DNA of 42,028 bases from contig JABSRB010000005.1 in assembly GCA_013215375.1 (NCBI GenBank), forward strand, positions 787 to 42,814. The letters are read 5' to 3'. Position numbers and translations under genes: made by a program. Position 1 is the first letter of the stretch; every line of letters starts with the position of its first letter. Source of the DNA: Oceanospirillaceae bacterium (lineage in GTDB: Bacteria > Pseudomonadota > Gammaproteobacteria > Pseudomonadales > Balneatricaceae). The notes beneath the pieces were generated by a model. It searched no databases. It was not told the origin of the DNA and worked only from the letters and a program-made list of their open reading frames with translations. Below, in pieces: positions 19,707 to 28,657 of this stretch.

Positions 19707-19889
19707 CTTTTTCTACCTGATTTTTATATGTTTATAACCGCGCAATTGTAACACTGAGTAATGCAATTCGAAGCGATATTTGCGCATAAATGCCGCTTTA
19801 CTCTCAGCTTTCGCTTAATAAATATTTACACTCGTTTATTATCTGCTAAGCTTTCGACACTTTTTAAATACAGTCAATTGGAGCCAACA

Positions 19890-20270
19890 TTGAGCGAGAC
19901 AAATCAAACCAAAAGTGGTTTTTTAGCCCTAGTATCCAAACTATGTTTTGATCAGGAACTTCCTATTCGCTTCTTATACAAAACAGTGCCTGAACACTTA
20001 AATGATACTGGCTGGCGTATGTATACCGGCTACGAAGATGACGAGTACTTAGCCAACGAACTAGCCAACTTGCTGCCAGTACCCGTTGACAAAATGTGTG
20101 AAATGGATGAAAGCCTCACTGAATTAGTAAATTATAATGCTGGCACTGTTTGGGAGCGCACACCTGATGTCGAGGAGTGGCAGAGAGTCTATGATTTTAA
20201 AATCCCCTCCGCGCAGGTAGATGTAGAAATCACCAATGACGTAAATAGGTTTAATCAAGAAGTCTTATAA
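19890..20270 (+). CDS. DUF2185 (Imm33-like) domain protein
   Basis: A 126-residue soluble protein from TTG at 19890 (TTGGAGCCAACA ahead gives GGAG at good spacing). An ATG at 19761 would add 43 residues of non-conserved basic sequence and I reject it. The central GWRMYTGYEDDEYLANE and the later NYNAGTVWERTPD resemble the DUF2185 pattern, a family grouped with polymorphic-toxin immunity proteins (Imm33). No toxin gene is adjacent, so an immunity role is not supported here. Family assignment is from memory. Confidence 0.65.
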   Translation: MSETNQTKSGFLALVSKLCFDQELPIRFLYKTVPEHLNDTGWRMYTGYEDDEYLANELANLLPVPVDKMCEMDESLTELVNYNAGTVWERTPDVEEWQRVYDFKIPSAQVDVEITNDVNRFNQEVL

Positions 20271-20301
20271 GCTAACCTTTACTATAAAAGTTAGAACCTC
20301 C

Positions 20302-20329
20302 CTTGAAGTTTATTATTTATACCTTATAT
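20302..20329 (+). promoter_or_regulatory. Sigma32-like heat-shock promoter of ibpA
   Basis: CTTGAA (20302-20307) and CCTTATAT (20322-20329) are 14 bp apart. They compare with the RpoH consensus CTTGAA and CCCCATNT (6 of 8 in the -10). This would give a leader of roughly 135 nt. Confidence 0.6.
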
Positions 20330-20350
20330 ATGTATTAGCGATGCTCGTCA

Positions 20351-20469
20351 GAGGTCGCTACGCAGGCACACCGCCTCACGCGTTTAGTCTTCGGATAAAC
20401 GTTAACGGATAAAAGCACATGTTTATTTTAAACATGGTTTTTATCGTACATATTGCTGAAAAGGATATG
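20351..20469 (+). ncRNA. ROSE-type RNA thermometer in the ibpA leader
   Basis: The leader folds into successive hairpins: CGTTTA/TAAACG (20381-20401), CATGTTT/AAACATG (20418-20436), and a final one at 20449-20469. In the last, CATA pairs with TATG and UGCU faces AGGA of the Shine-Dalgarno across a GAAA loop, leaving a G-G opposition and one bulged U. That is the ROSE design (UYGCU against AGGA with a G-G pair), which hides the ribosome site at low temperature and melts on heating. Folding was done by eye. Confidence 0.75.
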
Positions 20470-20472
20470 AAT

Positions 20473-20889
20473 ATGAGAAATTTAGACTTAACACCACTGT
20501 ATCGCTCTGCGATAGGTTTTGATCGAATTGCAACCATTATTGATAATGCTGCTCGCACCGAACAACCCGCCTTCCCACCTTACAACGTCGAGTTACTCAG
20601 CGAAAACGAGTACCGCATCAGCATGGCTGTGGCAGGATTTTCATTTGCAGAGTTAAATATTAACTCTGAGCAAAACAGCCTCACAATCAGCGGCGAAAAA
20701 GCAGCTGAAACTGATTCACCACATTATTTATACCAAGGTATAGCAGCGCGTAATTTTGAGCGACGCTTCCAACTCGCCGATCACATGAAAGTGACCAAAG
20801 CGAACATGGAAAACGGCTTATTACACGTCTATTTAGTCAGAGAAATACCTGAGGCAATGAAAGCTAGATCGATTCCAATCGAGCACTAA
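20473..20889 (+). CDS. ibpA: Small heat-shock protein IbpA (Hsp20)
   Basis: ATP-independent holdase that binds aggregating proteins. From ATG 20473, MRNLDLTPLYRSAIGFDRI matches the E. coli IbpA start; the upstream in-frame ATGs at 20419 and 20467 lie inside leader hairpins. The alpha-crystallin domain (PPYNVELLSENEYRISMAVA, YLYQGIAARNFERRFQL) is intact, and 138 residues is usual. AAGGA lies 7 nt before the ATG. Heat control is expected at both transcription and translation. Confidence 0.95.
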   Translation: MRNLDLTPLYRSAIGFDRIATIIDNAARTEQPAFPPYNVELLSENEYRISMAVAGFSFAELNINSEQNSLTISGEKAAETDSPHYLYQGIAARNFERRFQLADHMKVTKANMENGLLHVYLVREIPEAMKARSIPIEH

Positions 20890-20912
20890 GCCCTAGTAAT
20901 CCAAGCAAAAGT

Positions 20913-20942
20913 AGAGAGAGGTTTTTGACCGCTCCTCTCTCT
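20913..20942. terminator. Stem-loop between ibpA and aroC
   Basis: AGAGAGAGG (20913-20921) pairs with CCTCTCTCT (20934-20942) across a 12-nt loop, between convergent genes. There is no long T tract, so termination is likely rather than sure. Confidence 0.5.
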
Positions 20943-20977
20943 CCTCTTACACAACCACTGCAAAAAATTCAAATCAG

Positions 20978-22069
20978 TTATACCGGAATAGTAAACCCAT
21001 CTACAACATCTGCATTTTGTGCGCGATCTCTCAGCAAGTGATCCATAATAACGATAGCCATCATCGCCTCAGCAATGGGTGTCGCTCTAATACCGACACA
21101 GGGATCATGACGACCTTTAGTCACCACTTCCACTTCTTCACCGTTAATATCGACTGAGCGCCCTGGAAGCCGCAAACTTGAGGTTGGCTTAAGCGCTATG
21201 TGCGCAATAACATCTTGGCCGGTGGTAATACCACCCAACACGCCGCCACAATGATTGGATAAAAAACCCTCTGAGGTTATTTCATCTCTATGCTCTGTCC
21301 CTTTTTGTTCGATACAGTCGAAACCATCGCCTATTTCCACACCTTTAACGGCATTGATGCTCATTAACGCATGAGCAAGCTCAGCGTCGATTCTATCGAA
21401 GATTGGCTCGCCTAGACCCACCGGAACACCGATTGCATGCACGGTGATTTTTGCACCGATAGAATTACCTTCTTTGCGCAATTTATCCATGTACACTTCC
21501 ATCTTTTGCGCCGCTACTGCGTCTGGCGAAAAGAACGGATTTTTAGCCACTGTATCCCAATCAAAATTTTTCAGATCTATCTTAATAGGACCCAATTGAG
21601 ACAGATAACCTTTGATCTGAACCCCTTTACTCGCAAGAAACTTTTTAGCCACTGCACCCGCAGCAACTCGCATCGCTGTTTCACGTGCTGAGGCACGACC
21701 ACCGCCACGATAATCTCTAAATCCATATTTATGGGTGTAGACATAATCCGCATGGGCGGGCCTAAAGCTATCTTTAATATTACCGTAGTCTTTTGAGCGC
21801 TGATCTGTATTGCGAATCAACAAACCAATAGATGTACCCGTAGTTTTTCCCTCAAAAACACCAGAGAGTATTTCAACTTCGTCCGCCTCTCTGCGCTGCG
21901 TTGTATGCCTTGAGGTGCCAGGCTTGCGGCGATCTAAATCGAATTGAAGGTCTTCTACAGACAACTCAATACCAGGGGGGCAGCCATCAATAATACAACC
22001 TAGTGCGGGGCCGTGACTCTCGCCAAAGGAACTTACAGTAAATAACTTACCAAAACTATTTCCGGACAT
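20978..22069 (-). CDS. aroC: Chorismate synthase
   Basis: Last step of the shikimate pathway: EPSP to chorismate, using reduced FMN. The 363-residue protein has the signatures [33 protein letters not shown] and [11 protein letters not shown]. It lies downstream of prmB on the same strand with an 83-bp gap, the same order as E. coli prmB-aroC. Confidence 0.97.
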   Translation of the reverse strand: MSGNSFGKLFTVSSFGESHGPALGCIIDGCPPGIELSVEDLQFDLDRRKPGTSRHTTQRREADEVEILSGVFEGKTTGTSIGLLIRNTDQRSKDYGNIKDSFRPAHADYVYTHKYGFRDYRGGGRASARETAMRVAAGAVAKKFLASKGVQIKGYLSQLGPIKIDLKNFDWDTVAKNPFFSPDAVAAQKMEVYMDKLRKEGNSIGAKITVHAIGVPVGLGEPIFDRIDAELAHALMSINAVKGVEIGDGFDCIEQKGTEHRDEITSEGFLSNHCGGVLGGITTGQDVIAHIALKPTSSLRLPGRSVDINGEEVEVVTKGRHDPCVGIRATPIAEAMMAIVIMDHLLRDRAQNADVVDGFTIPV

Positions 22070-22152
22070 ACCTAACTATCATCCTTTCAATATATAGCGA
22101 CCTTTGCTAAAACAGCCTTACCAAGGTCTCATTTAAAATTAATTGTACTTGG

Positions 22153-23067
22153 TTATTTAAACAATGCTCTGTGAGGCTTTAGATCTTGAGCACTTATTGC
22201 AAAAATACCATTGCCTCCCTCAGCCAAATCTACCCAGGTAAAAGGTACTTGAGGATACTGCTGCATCAGATGTATCTCGCTGTTTCCCACCTCTACCACC
22301 AACAAGCCATCATCAGTTAAGTAGTCGTTCGCCTGCGCTAAAATTTGCTTACAAATATCTAAGCCGTCAGCGCCGCTCCCCAGCGCCAGAGCGGGCTCAT
22401 GCTGGTACTCTGCAGGCATTTGGGCAAGATCAGATCGATCGACATAGGGAGGGTTACTGATAATCAGATCATATTTATGGGAAACATTGGCAAATAAATC
22501 GCTTTCAATAATAGCCATTTGATCTTGCATTTCATGCTTTTCGATATTAATGTGCGCAACTTCGAGCGCACTGGAGCTAATATCTGCGATATCGACAAAA
22601 GCACTGTCAAAAACATAGGCGCAAGCGATGCCAATACAACCGGAGCCCGTACACAAATCTAAAATTCGCTCCACAGGGCCCGGTCGTAAAAAAGGACTAA
22701 ACTGATTTTCAATCAATTGACTCACCGGTGAACGTGGTACCAGCACTCTGGTATCGACATAAAACGGCAACTGCATAAACCAAGCTTCGTTAATAATATA
22801 CGGTAGTGGCTCTCTGCCTTCTATCCTTCTTGTCATAAACTCAACGATGCGCTTTTTTTCAACGTCTAACAGCTTAGCATCTAACATCGCTTCATCGGTG
22901 TCCCAAGGCAAATACAAGGCTGCTAAAACTAATTGCCTTGCCTCATCTGCAGGGTTTACCTGGCCATGACCTAAATACACTTTGTGCTGCATCATTTTCG
23001 AATAACATAAACGGGTAAAATCTCTGATGCTCGACAAAGTACCGAGATAATCTTGCTGCTTAATCAT
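22153..23067 (-). CDS. prmB: Ribosomal protein L3 N5-glutamine methyltransferase
   Basis: SAM-dependent enzyme that methylates a Gln of ribosomal protein L3. Motif LDLCTGSGCIGIACAY binds SAM and ISNPPYVDRSDLAQMP carries the NPPY catalytic motif of Gln methyltransferases. The helical N-terminus and 304-residue length fit PrmB rather than PrmC, as does its place beside aroC and smrB. Confidence 0.94.
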   Translation of the reverse strand: MIKQQDYLGTLSSIRDFTRLCYSKMMQHKVYLGHGQVNPADEARQLVLAALYLPWDTDEAMLDAKLLDVEKKRIVEFMTRRIEGREPLPYIINEAWFMQLPFYVDTRVLVPRSPVSQLIENQFSPFLRPGPVERILDLCTGSGCIGIACAYVFDSAFVDIADISSSALEVAHINIEKHEMQDQMAIIESDLFANVSHKYDLIISNPPYVDRSDLAQMPAEYQHEPALALGSGADGLDICKQILAQANDYLTDDGLLVVEVGNSEIHLMQQYPQVPFTWVDLAEGGNGIFAISAQDLKPHRALFK

Positions 23068-23256
23068 AAATATCTAATCATTAAATATAAAGCGAATATT
23101 GTAACCTTAAGTATAGATTATATATATCTAATCCCCTGAATTAATGGTGAATCCTATGCCCATTTTTGTAAAAAATTGAGTACCTGATAATGTCCATAAA
23201 TATTTTGCTAAATGCCGCTGCTCACGTTATTATTTGTTACTGCTATTTATAAATTG

Positions 23257-23871
23257 ATGAACATGCCCGATTTTGAAACCCCAGCCTATTTAGATATTCT
23301 ATTTGATGCAAAGCCCACCACTTCTGACGATGAACATGATTCATTTGCTAGCGCTGTGGGCGACATCAGACCTATTCCACAAGAGAAAGCCAATATACGC
23401 ACTAAGTCATCGATCAAAAAACGCAGCGACAAAAGCTACCACAGACAACAGGCCACACTTGATTCAATTTCAACAGCGGATGGATTATCCACTGAATCTG
23501 TCAACATAGTTGACTCCGACCAAGCGCTGCTCTTCGCCTCCCAAGGCATACAGCCAAAGCTACTTAAACGCCTACAAAAAGGTCATATTCCCTGGGAGCA
23601 AGGCATAGACTTGCACGGTTTCACTATTGACCAGGCAAGAGACCAGCTCAGCGAGTTCATTCAAAGCTGCTATCATAAACACTGCCATGTAGCGCTGGTT
23701 ATACACGGCAAAGCTTATAGCCATACCGGTTCACTGCCCATGCTAAAATCTTATTGCAACGACTGGCTCAGACAGCTACCGCAAGTGCTGGCTTTTTGTT
23801 CTGCACAGGCAAAAGATGGTGGAACAGGCGCACTCTATGTTTTATTAAGGCGCAAAAAACAACAACATTAG
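23257..23871 (+). CDS. smrB: Smr-domain endonuclease SmrB
   Basis: In E. coli SmrB cuts mRNA between collided ribosomes. The C-terminal Smr domain shows DLHGFTIDQARDQL, VIHGKAYSH and GGTGALYVLLRRK. The classic GHGKH reads IHGKAYSH here, so the second motif is altered. The start is uncertain: 23257 or 23263 fits family length, while ATG 23212 adds a hydrophobic run not expected. Divergent from prmB, exactly as in E. coli (smrB, prmB-aroC), which supports the assignment. Confidence 0.85.
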   Translation: MNMPDFETPAYLDILFDAKPTTSDDEHDSFASAVGDIRPIPQEKANIRTKSSIKKRSDKSYHRQQATLDSISTADGLSTESVNIVDSDQALLFASQGIQPKLLKRLQKGHIPWEQGIDLHGFTIDQARDQLSEFIQSCYHKHCHVALVIHGKAYSHTGSLPMLKSYCNDWLRQLPQVLAFCSAQAKDGGTGALYVLLRRKKQQH

Positions 23872-24031
23872 CCGGCCAATAAACTTGATACCATAAAGCT
23901 TAGCTCGCGATCATAACGTCACATAAAGCTCTCTAGCCGCCAATTGCTAGATAAAGGCACAATCTACTTTACCTTGCAATTAAGTTGCAGTAAGTTACCC
24001 TTTTTATACATCCCTGGAGTCACTGGTTAGA

Positions 24032-24574
24032 ATGGAAAAAGCATTTGCTACAATTATAGAAGGTATCGGAGAAGATCTAAGCCGTGAAGGCTTGCTCGAT
24101 ACCCCCGCTCGCGCCGCTAAAGCGATGAAATACCTTACACAAGGCTATTCTCAATCACTTGATGCTGTCGTTAATAACGCGCTTTTTCCCTCGGATAACA
24201 GTGAAATGGTGGTGGTACAAAATATCGAATTTTACTCCTTGTGCGAGCATCATATGCTGCCGTTTATCGGCAAAGCACACGTTGCGTACATCCCACAAGG
24301 CAAAGTCATTGGCTTATCAAAGCTAGCGCGCATCGTCGACATGTATGCAAGGCGCTTGCAAATTCAAGAAAACATGACCAAGGAAATTGCCGAGGCCATC
24401 CTGCAGGTAACTGACGCCAAGGGCGTTGGCGTTGTTATTGAAGCTGAACATATGTGCATGAAAATGCGCGGTGTAGAAAAACAAAACAGCACGATGAAGA
24501 CATCGATGCTGCTCGGCTCTTTTCGCGGCAATCCCGCCACTCGCGCAGAATTTTTCTCTCTCGTGAGTAACTAG
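24032..24574 (+). CDS. folE: GTP cyclohydrolase I
   Basis: First step of tetrahydrofolate synthesis: GTP to dihydroneopterin triphosphate. The zinc and catalytic residues are in [14 protein letters not shown] and [25 protein letters not shown] is a family signature. The 180-residue length is slightly short of E. coli FolE (222), with the N-terminal extension missing, as is common. Confidence 0.96.
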   Translation: MEKAFATIIEGIGEDLSREGLLDTPARAAKAMKYLTQGYSQSLDAVVNNALFPSDNSEMVVVQNIEFYSLCEHHMLPFIGKAHVAYIPQGKVIGLSKLARIVDMYARRLQIQENMTKEIAEAILQVTDAKGVGVVIEAEHMCMKMRGVEKQNSTMKTSMLLGSFRGNPATRAEFFSLVSN

Positions 24575-24746
24575 GAGTCGGTCCGAAACGGGCTAATCTA
24601 CTGAGACCAAGCCTATTTGGTTAAATCAACGTTCATTTCTTTAACTAGCACGCTATTTACCTAAAATGACCATTAATTTTGCTCAAATGATCATGCTCTT
24701 GGACAACCTCCTAGATACCAAGCATTTATTAGCAGGCATTAAAATT

Positions 24747-24773
24747 AAAAAAGGAGCATCTGCTCCTTTTTTT
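24747..24773. terminator. Intrinsic terminator after folE
   Basis: GGAGC-ATCT-GCTCC (24753-24766) is flanked by six A and seven T residues, a classical rho-independent terminator. The remaining 24575-24915 gap shows no gene; a 66-codon reading frame at 24666-24866 runs straight through this terminator and is discarded. Confidence 0.85.
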
Positions 24774-24915
24774 ACGTTCAATACATTTTCACCCAAGAGC
24801 ATTAACAAGACTGCTTACAGATACAAGATATTGTATGGGCACTTGCTTTGCTATGCTTATTATTAAATAATCCATCTCCCTTTGTGTATTTTTTCGCATT
24901 AAGACAGGACCGACA

Positions 24916-26226
24916 ATGAACAATCAAACACCGCTAAAATTGCATAATACCTATCTTGGGCTCTGCCTGCTAGCAACCTTCAGCATCACTCAAGTACAAG
25001 CCACAAGCCTACAAGAAGCCTATCAACTCGCGGTCAATTCTGATCCGTTACTGCAGCAGTCTGCCTCGAGATTACTCAACAGCCAGGAAAACATTCACCA
25101 GGCCAAGGCCGCCTTATTACCGACCGTAAACGGCACCCTACAAGCCGATTGGCAAGATGCATCCAATGCAGAACAAAGCAACAGCAAAGCGTATGGAATT
25201 ACTTTGAGCCAGCCTGTTTACTCCCCTGCGCTGACCTCTGCCTATAAAAAAGTAAAAACTCTACAACAGCAATCCGAAATATCACACCGCCAAAGTGAAC
25301 AGAACCTGATTCTGCGCACTAGCCAAAGTTACTTAAACGCCATGCTCGCTCAGAGCAAATTAACCACTAGCCAAGCACAAGAGCGCGCCTTGAAGCAGCG
25401 GCTTGACACAATCAACGTACAGTATGACGTTGGTATCATCGCAATAACCGATGTACACGAAGCAAAAGCCAGCTACGATAATGCCAAGGTCGATTTGATC
25501 ATTAGTGAAGGCGCACTACAAAATTCACTTGAAGCCCTGCAGCGCTTAACAGGGACTATCATCACAGACATTAACTCCCTGAGTGATAAATATCAGGCTA
25601 AAACTTTAGAGCCCAACCAGGCCGATCACTGGGTAGCACAAGCTAAAGCCAACAATTTAGAAGTTCTGTTCGGTAAAATCGCTATAGAATCTGCTGGTTA
25701 TGACACACGTATCGCCTCAGCCAGCCGCATGCCATCGGTTAACTTAGCCGCCTCTCACTCGCGCACCAAACACAGCTTGAACGGGACTTATAGCAACAAT
25801 AAAATCACCTTGGCGTTAAGCGTGCCTTTATTTAATGGCGGATCTCTAAGCTCTCAAGTACGCCAGGCTATCTCCAATCAGAATATCGCTAAAGCACAGC
25901 AACAAGACAATATTCGCGCTGTTACTCAACTTACCCGCAGCTCAGTTCGCGACATCCAAACCAACGTACTCGCGATCAGCGCAAGAAAACAAAGCATCAC
26001 CTCCAGCGCGGCAGCTCTGGATGCTATCAGTGCCGGCTTTGATGCAGGCACTCGTAATATTGTCGATTTATTGCAGGCGGAACAAGCCTTATTTAGCGCT
26101 AAAAATGAGTACGCTAGCGCCAGACTAAACCACATTAAACTACATCTTAATTTAAAGTATCAATTGGGTACGCTCTCAGGTAAAGACATTACCGAGCTTA
26201 ATAACTTACTGATTCCCGCTAAATAA
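24916..26226 (+). CDS. TolC-family outer-membrane channel
   Basis: Trimeric outer-membrane exit duct for type I secretion or efflux. The 436-residue protein has a signal peptide ending near VQA-TS and the two OEP repeats of long helices (SLQEAYQLAVNSDPLLQQSA; later SVPLFNGGSLSSQVRQA and TRNIVDLLQAEQALFSA). The length fits TolC/LapE-type proteins. It stands alone between two terminators without a membrane-fusion or ABC partner, so its transport system is unknown. It could serve the LapA-type adhesin, but nothing in the sequence ties them. Confidence 0.92.
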   Translation: MNNQTPLKLHNTYLGLCLLATFSITQVQATSLQEAYQLAVNSDPLLQQSASRLLNSQENIHQAKAALLPTVNGTLQADWQDASNAEQSNSKAYGITLSQPVYSPALTSAYKKVKTLQQQSEISHRQSEQNLILRTSQSYLNAMLAQSKLTTSQAQERALKQRLDTINVQYDVGIIAITDVHEAKASYDNAKVDLIISEGALQNSLEALQRLTGTIITDINSLSDKYQAKTLEPNQADHWVAQAKANNLEVLFGKIAIESAGYDTRIASASRMPSVNLAASHSRTKHSLNGTYSNNKITLALSVPLFNGGSLSSQVRQAISNQNIAKAQQQDNIRAVTQLTRSSVRDIQTNVLAISARKQSITSSAAALDAISAGFDAGTRNIVDLLQAEQALFSAKNEYASARLNHIKLHLNLKYQLGTLSGKDITELNNLLIPAK

Positions 26227-26321
26227 AAAAGTTTAGCGCTATGACATTGCCTTCAGGCTTTTTGAATGGCAGGTAGCGGCGCTTTATCTGGCTCAAAAAC
26301 CTCATCCTTTATCCTGAACAT

Positions 26322-26350
26322 AAAAAAAGACGCTTAGTGCGTCTTTTTTA
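26322..26350. terminator. Intrinsic terminator after the TolC-family gene
   Basis: GACGC-TTAGT-GCGTC (26329-26343) is flanked by A7 and T6, so it can act in both directions for the convergent genes either side. Confidence 0.88.
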
Positions 26351-26364
26351 TAATCATTTAGCTA

Positions 26365-27165
26365 TTAATGAACAACAGGGGCTTCACTGTCACTGGGTAA
26401 GATAAGCTGACCCTGAGAATCTAAAGCAAGCGCACCTTTCTCCGTAGCCTGATCCAACAAGTGGTCAATGACCATCTGAGTAATATGGCTGCCAATAATG
26501 ATACCGGCCGGCGGATCATTTTCGAACACCTCATCTACCACCAAATCATCCGCTCTTAAAGCAAGTAGTAACGGGTTTTCATTAATCAGCGGCGCTATTT
26601 CTTGAGGAGTAAAAACACTATGACTTCCCGCCACTTGGATAGCCAGCGAGTAAGCATCTAACACTTGTGTATCCAACAGCGTTAAATACTCAGTTTCCGC
26701 CTTATGCAACAGCTGATTTAGCTCACTAATGCCGCCTTGAGAAATATTGTCCAATGCCGTTTGAGAGCGGGTATAATCCACCTCTTGCATGTCTATATCA
26801 TCGACCGCTTCAATTTCACTATCAGGGAGCTGCATCTCACCTTCTTCATTAAGCGCTAACCACCCATAGTGAACAGCGGTATCTAGCAGCACTTCAAGCG
26901 CTGCACTGTGGATATTCATCACAATCACCAGCGCCGCGCTTGGGTTTTCGCCCTGAACACCATTTTTAAGCAACCCCCCAGCCCTAGCCGCTAATAACGT
27001 AGGGTCCTGGGTGACTATTTGTGCCAGCAAATCAGTATTCAAATTCAGCATTGTCGAACATAACGTCTTTGCGCATAACAGTGGCTGCAGCCCGTTGTTA
27101 AGCTCTAAATCGTGTACATATTGCGTACGAATTTTATCTAAAATGTCGGTCAATATCTGACTCAT
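26365..27165 (-). CDS. Unknown protein with internal duplication (266 aa)
   Basis: No family recognised. Two similar halves are visible: residues ~45-115 (LLAQIVTQDPTLLAARAGGL ... GWLALNEEGEMQLPDSE) and ~186-266 (EIAPLINENPLLLALRADDL ... GALALDSQGQLILPSDSE). Each has a helical pair followed by a short beta-like tail. The linker (EAVDDIDMQEVDY) is acidic. There is no signal peptide or membrane segment. ATG 27165 follows GGATAGATTC and is preferred to the TTG at 27177. It lies 38 bp after another unknown gene in the same direction, so the two may act together. Confidence 0.8.
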   Translation of the reverse strand: MSQILTDILDKIRTQYVHDLELNNGLQPLLCAKTLCSTMLNLNTDLLAQIVTQDPTLLAARAGGLLKNGVQGENPSAALVIVMNIHSAALEVLLDTAVHYGWLALNEEGEMQLPDSEIEAVDDIDMQEVDYTRSQTALDNISQGGISELNQLLHKAETEYLTLLDTQVLDAYSLAIQVAGSHSVFTPQEIAPLINENPLLLALRADDLVVDEVFENDPPAGIIIGSHITQMVIDHLLDQATEKGALALDSQGQLILPSDSEAPVVH

Positions 27166-27203
27166 GAATCTATCCAAAGCTTGTTAATAAAAGGTAATAC
27201 AGG

Positions 27204-27842
27204 TTAGTGGAACGTGATGCCAATTGGATCAACACCAATTTTTAACTCATCAAAAAACACTCGCAACTCCGCCATCGGCTTAAGCGCATAATCAATCGGG
27301 TCTGCTGGCAACTCTGCCCAATCCAGCGCCCAAATTTTAGTCATCAGTTCATATTCGCCAATGAGCGCATCGAGAAAAATCATTACCCCTTCAACCCTTG
27401 GATCAGTTTCTAAAACCTCAGGTACAAATGGCATGTAGATGGTTAAATGCAGCTTTCTTTCATTTTTTTGCAGCGCAAACCAATAATCAGACATCTCACA
27501 CATTTCACCAGCCACATTAATACTGTTGGGCACAGGATCATAGCGATGGTTAAATGCTTTAAAAGTAAGACCACTGACTTGCGGTGCTGCATCAACCACA
27601 TTGAGCACTGAGTTTATAGATTCCGGATAACCGTCACAGCCAAATATCATTTCTATCGGCCCCTCTTCATCCGCCTCAAAATGGAACGTTAAATTTTCAT
27701 CTATTCGCTGTAAAATATCACGGTAATCACCGAGCAATAACTCAGCATCAAACTGCTGTTCACTCTTACTATCAAGCACTTGCTCTATAGTCGATTGTAA
27801 TTTTTGCCAAAATTCCGCAATTTCTTTTGTGTTCTGCTGCAT
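27204..27842 (-). CDS. Unknown protein (212 aa)
   Basis: No family recognised. An acidic soluble protein with an N-terminal helical segment (EIAEFWQKLQSTIEQVLD), a central mixed region with TFHFEADEEGPIEMIFGCDG, and a tryptophan-rich stretch (KIWALDWAELPADPIDYAL). ATG 27842 follows GAGTGG; a TTG at 27863 adds seven basic residues and is less likely. It is just upstream of the duplicated-domain gene, probably in one transcript. Confidence 0.75.
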   Translation of the reverse strand: MQQNTKEIAEFWQKLQSTIEQVLDSKSEQQFDAELLLGDYRDILQRIDENLTFHFEADEEGPIEMIFGCDGYPESINSVLNVVDAAPQVSGLTFKAFNHRYDPVPNSINVAGEMCEMSDYWFALQKNERKLHLTIYMPFVPEVLETDPRVEGVMIFLDALIGEYELMTKIWALDWAELPADPIDYALKPMAELRVFFDELKIGVDPIGITFH

Positions 27843-27994
27843 TCTGTCCACTCTTACTTTCAATTAAGAAAGTTAATTCAATCCACTAGATCTCGTAGAG
27901 CTCCGTTGAATTTCAGAGGCTGGCCTCCAGTACTTAATCATTTTTAGCCTTCAACTCTGACCCTGCAAGATCAAGTTCACGACCCGTTGTTTGA

Positions 27995-28561
27995 TCAGGT
28001 CCTAGGCACAACTACCCCTGTTTGCCCCTGATATTTTCCCGCTCTATCAGCGTACGATGTTTCGCATATTTCATCGGCACCAAAAAACAGCATTTGCGCG
28101 ACACCTTCATTGGCATAAATTTTGGCAGGCAACGGCGTAGTATTAGAAAACTCCAGCGTTACATGCCCCTCCCACTCAGGCTCCAACGGAGTGACATTAA
28201 CAATAATACCACAGCGTGCATAAGTGCTTTTCCCCAGACAAATAGTCAGCACATCGCGCGGTATTTTAAAGTATTCAACAGTACGCGCTAACGCAAAGGA
28301 GTTGGGAGGGATGATACAAACATCTGACTGCACATCGACAAAACTATCTGGATCGAAGTTTTTAGGGTCGACAATAGAAGAATTGATATTGGTGAATATC
28401 TTAAACTCGTTGGCACATCTTACATCGTACCCGTAACTAGAAGTACCGTAGGAAATAATCGGTGCACCATCTACATTTCTAACCTGCCCAGGCTCGAAGG
28501 GCGATATCATTTCTTTTTCTTGCGCCATGCGGCGAATCCAGCTATCTGCTTTAATTCCCAT
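27995..28561 (-). CDS. dcd: dCTP deaminase
   Basis: Converts dCTP to dUTP for thymidylate supply. The 188-residue protein has the trimeric dUTPase-like fold motifs: [32 protein letters not shown] with the catalytic Glu after VTPL, and [20 protein letters not shown] 28561 gives [13 protein letters not shown], the usual start in pseudomonads. It is downstream of apbC, an order known from Pseudomonas. Confidence 0.95.
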   Translation of the reverse strand: MGIKADSWIRRMAQEKEMISPFEPGQVRNVDGAPIISYGTSSYGYDVRCANEFKIFTNINSSIVDPKNFDPDSFVDVQSDVCIIPPNSFALARTVEYFKIPRDVLTICLGKSTYARCGIIVNVTPLEPEWEGHVTLEFSNTTPLPAKIYANEGVAQMLFFGADEICETSYADRAGKYQGQTGVVVPRT

Positions 28562-28657
28562 TATCAAATCCAATCCAAAAGTAAATATATGTATATATTA
28601 TAACGATATCCATTATAAAATGATTGTTTTATACGACTATAAAGCAATGCTTTACTA

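Noticed and set aside
20419-20472. Upstream in-frame ATGs for ibpA
   Set aside because: They fall in leader hairpins, and the family N-terminus begins at 20473.
24666-24866. 66-codon frame after folE
   Set aside because: It runs through the strong intrinsic terminator at 24747-24773.
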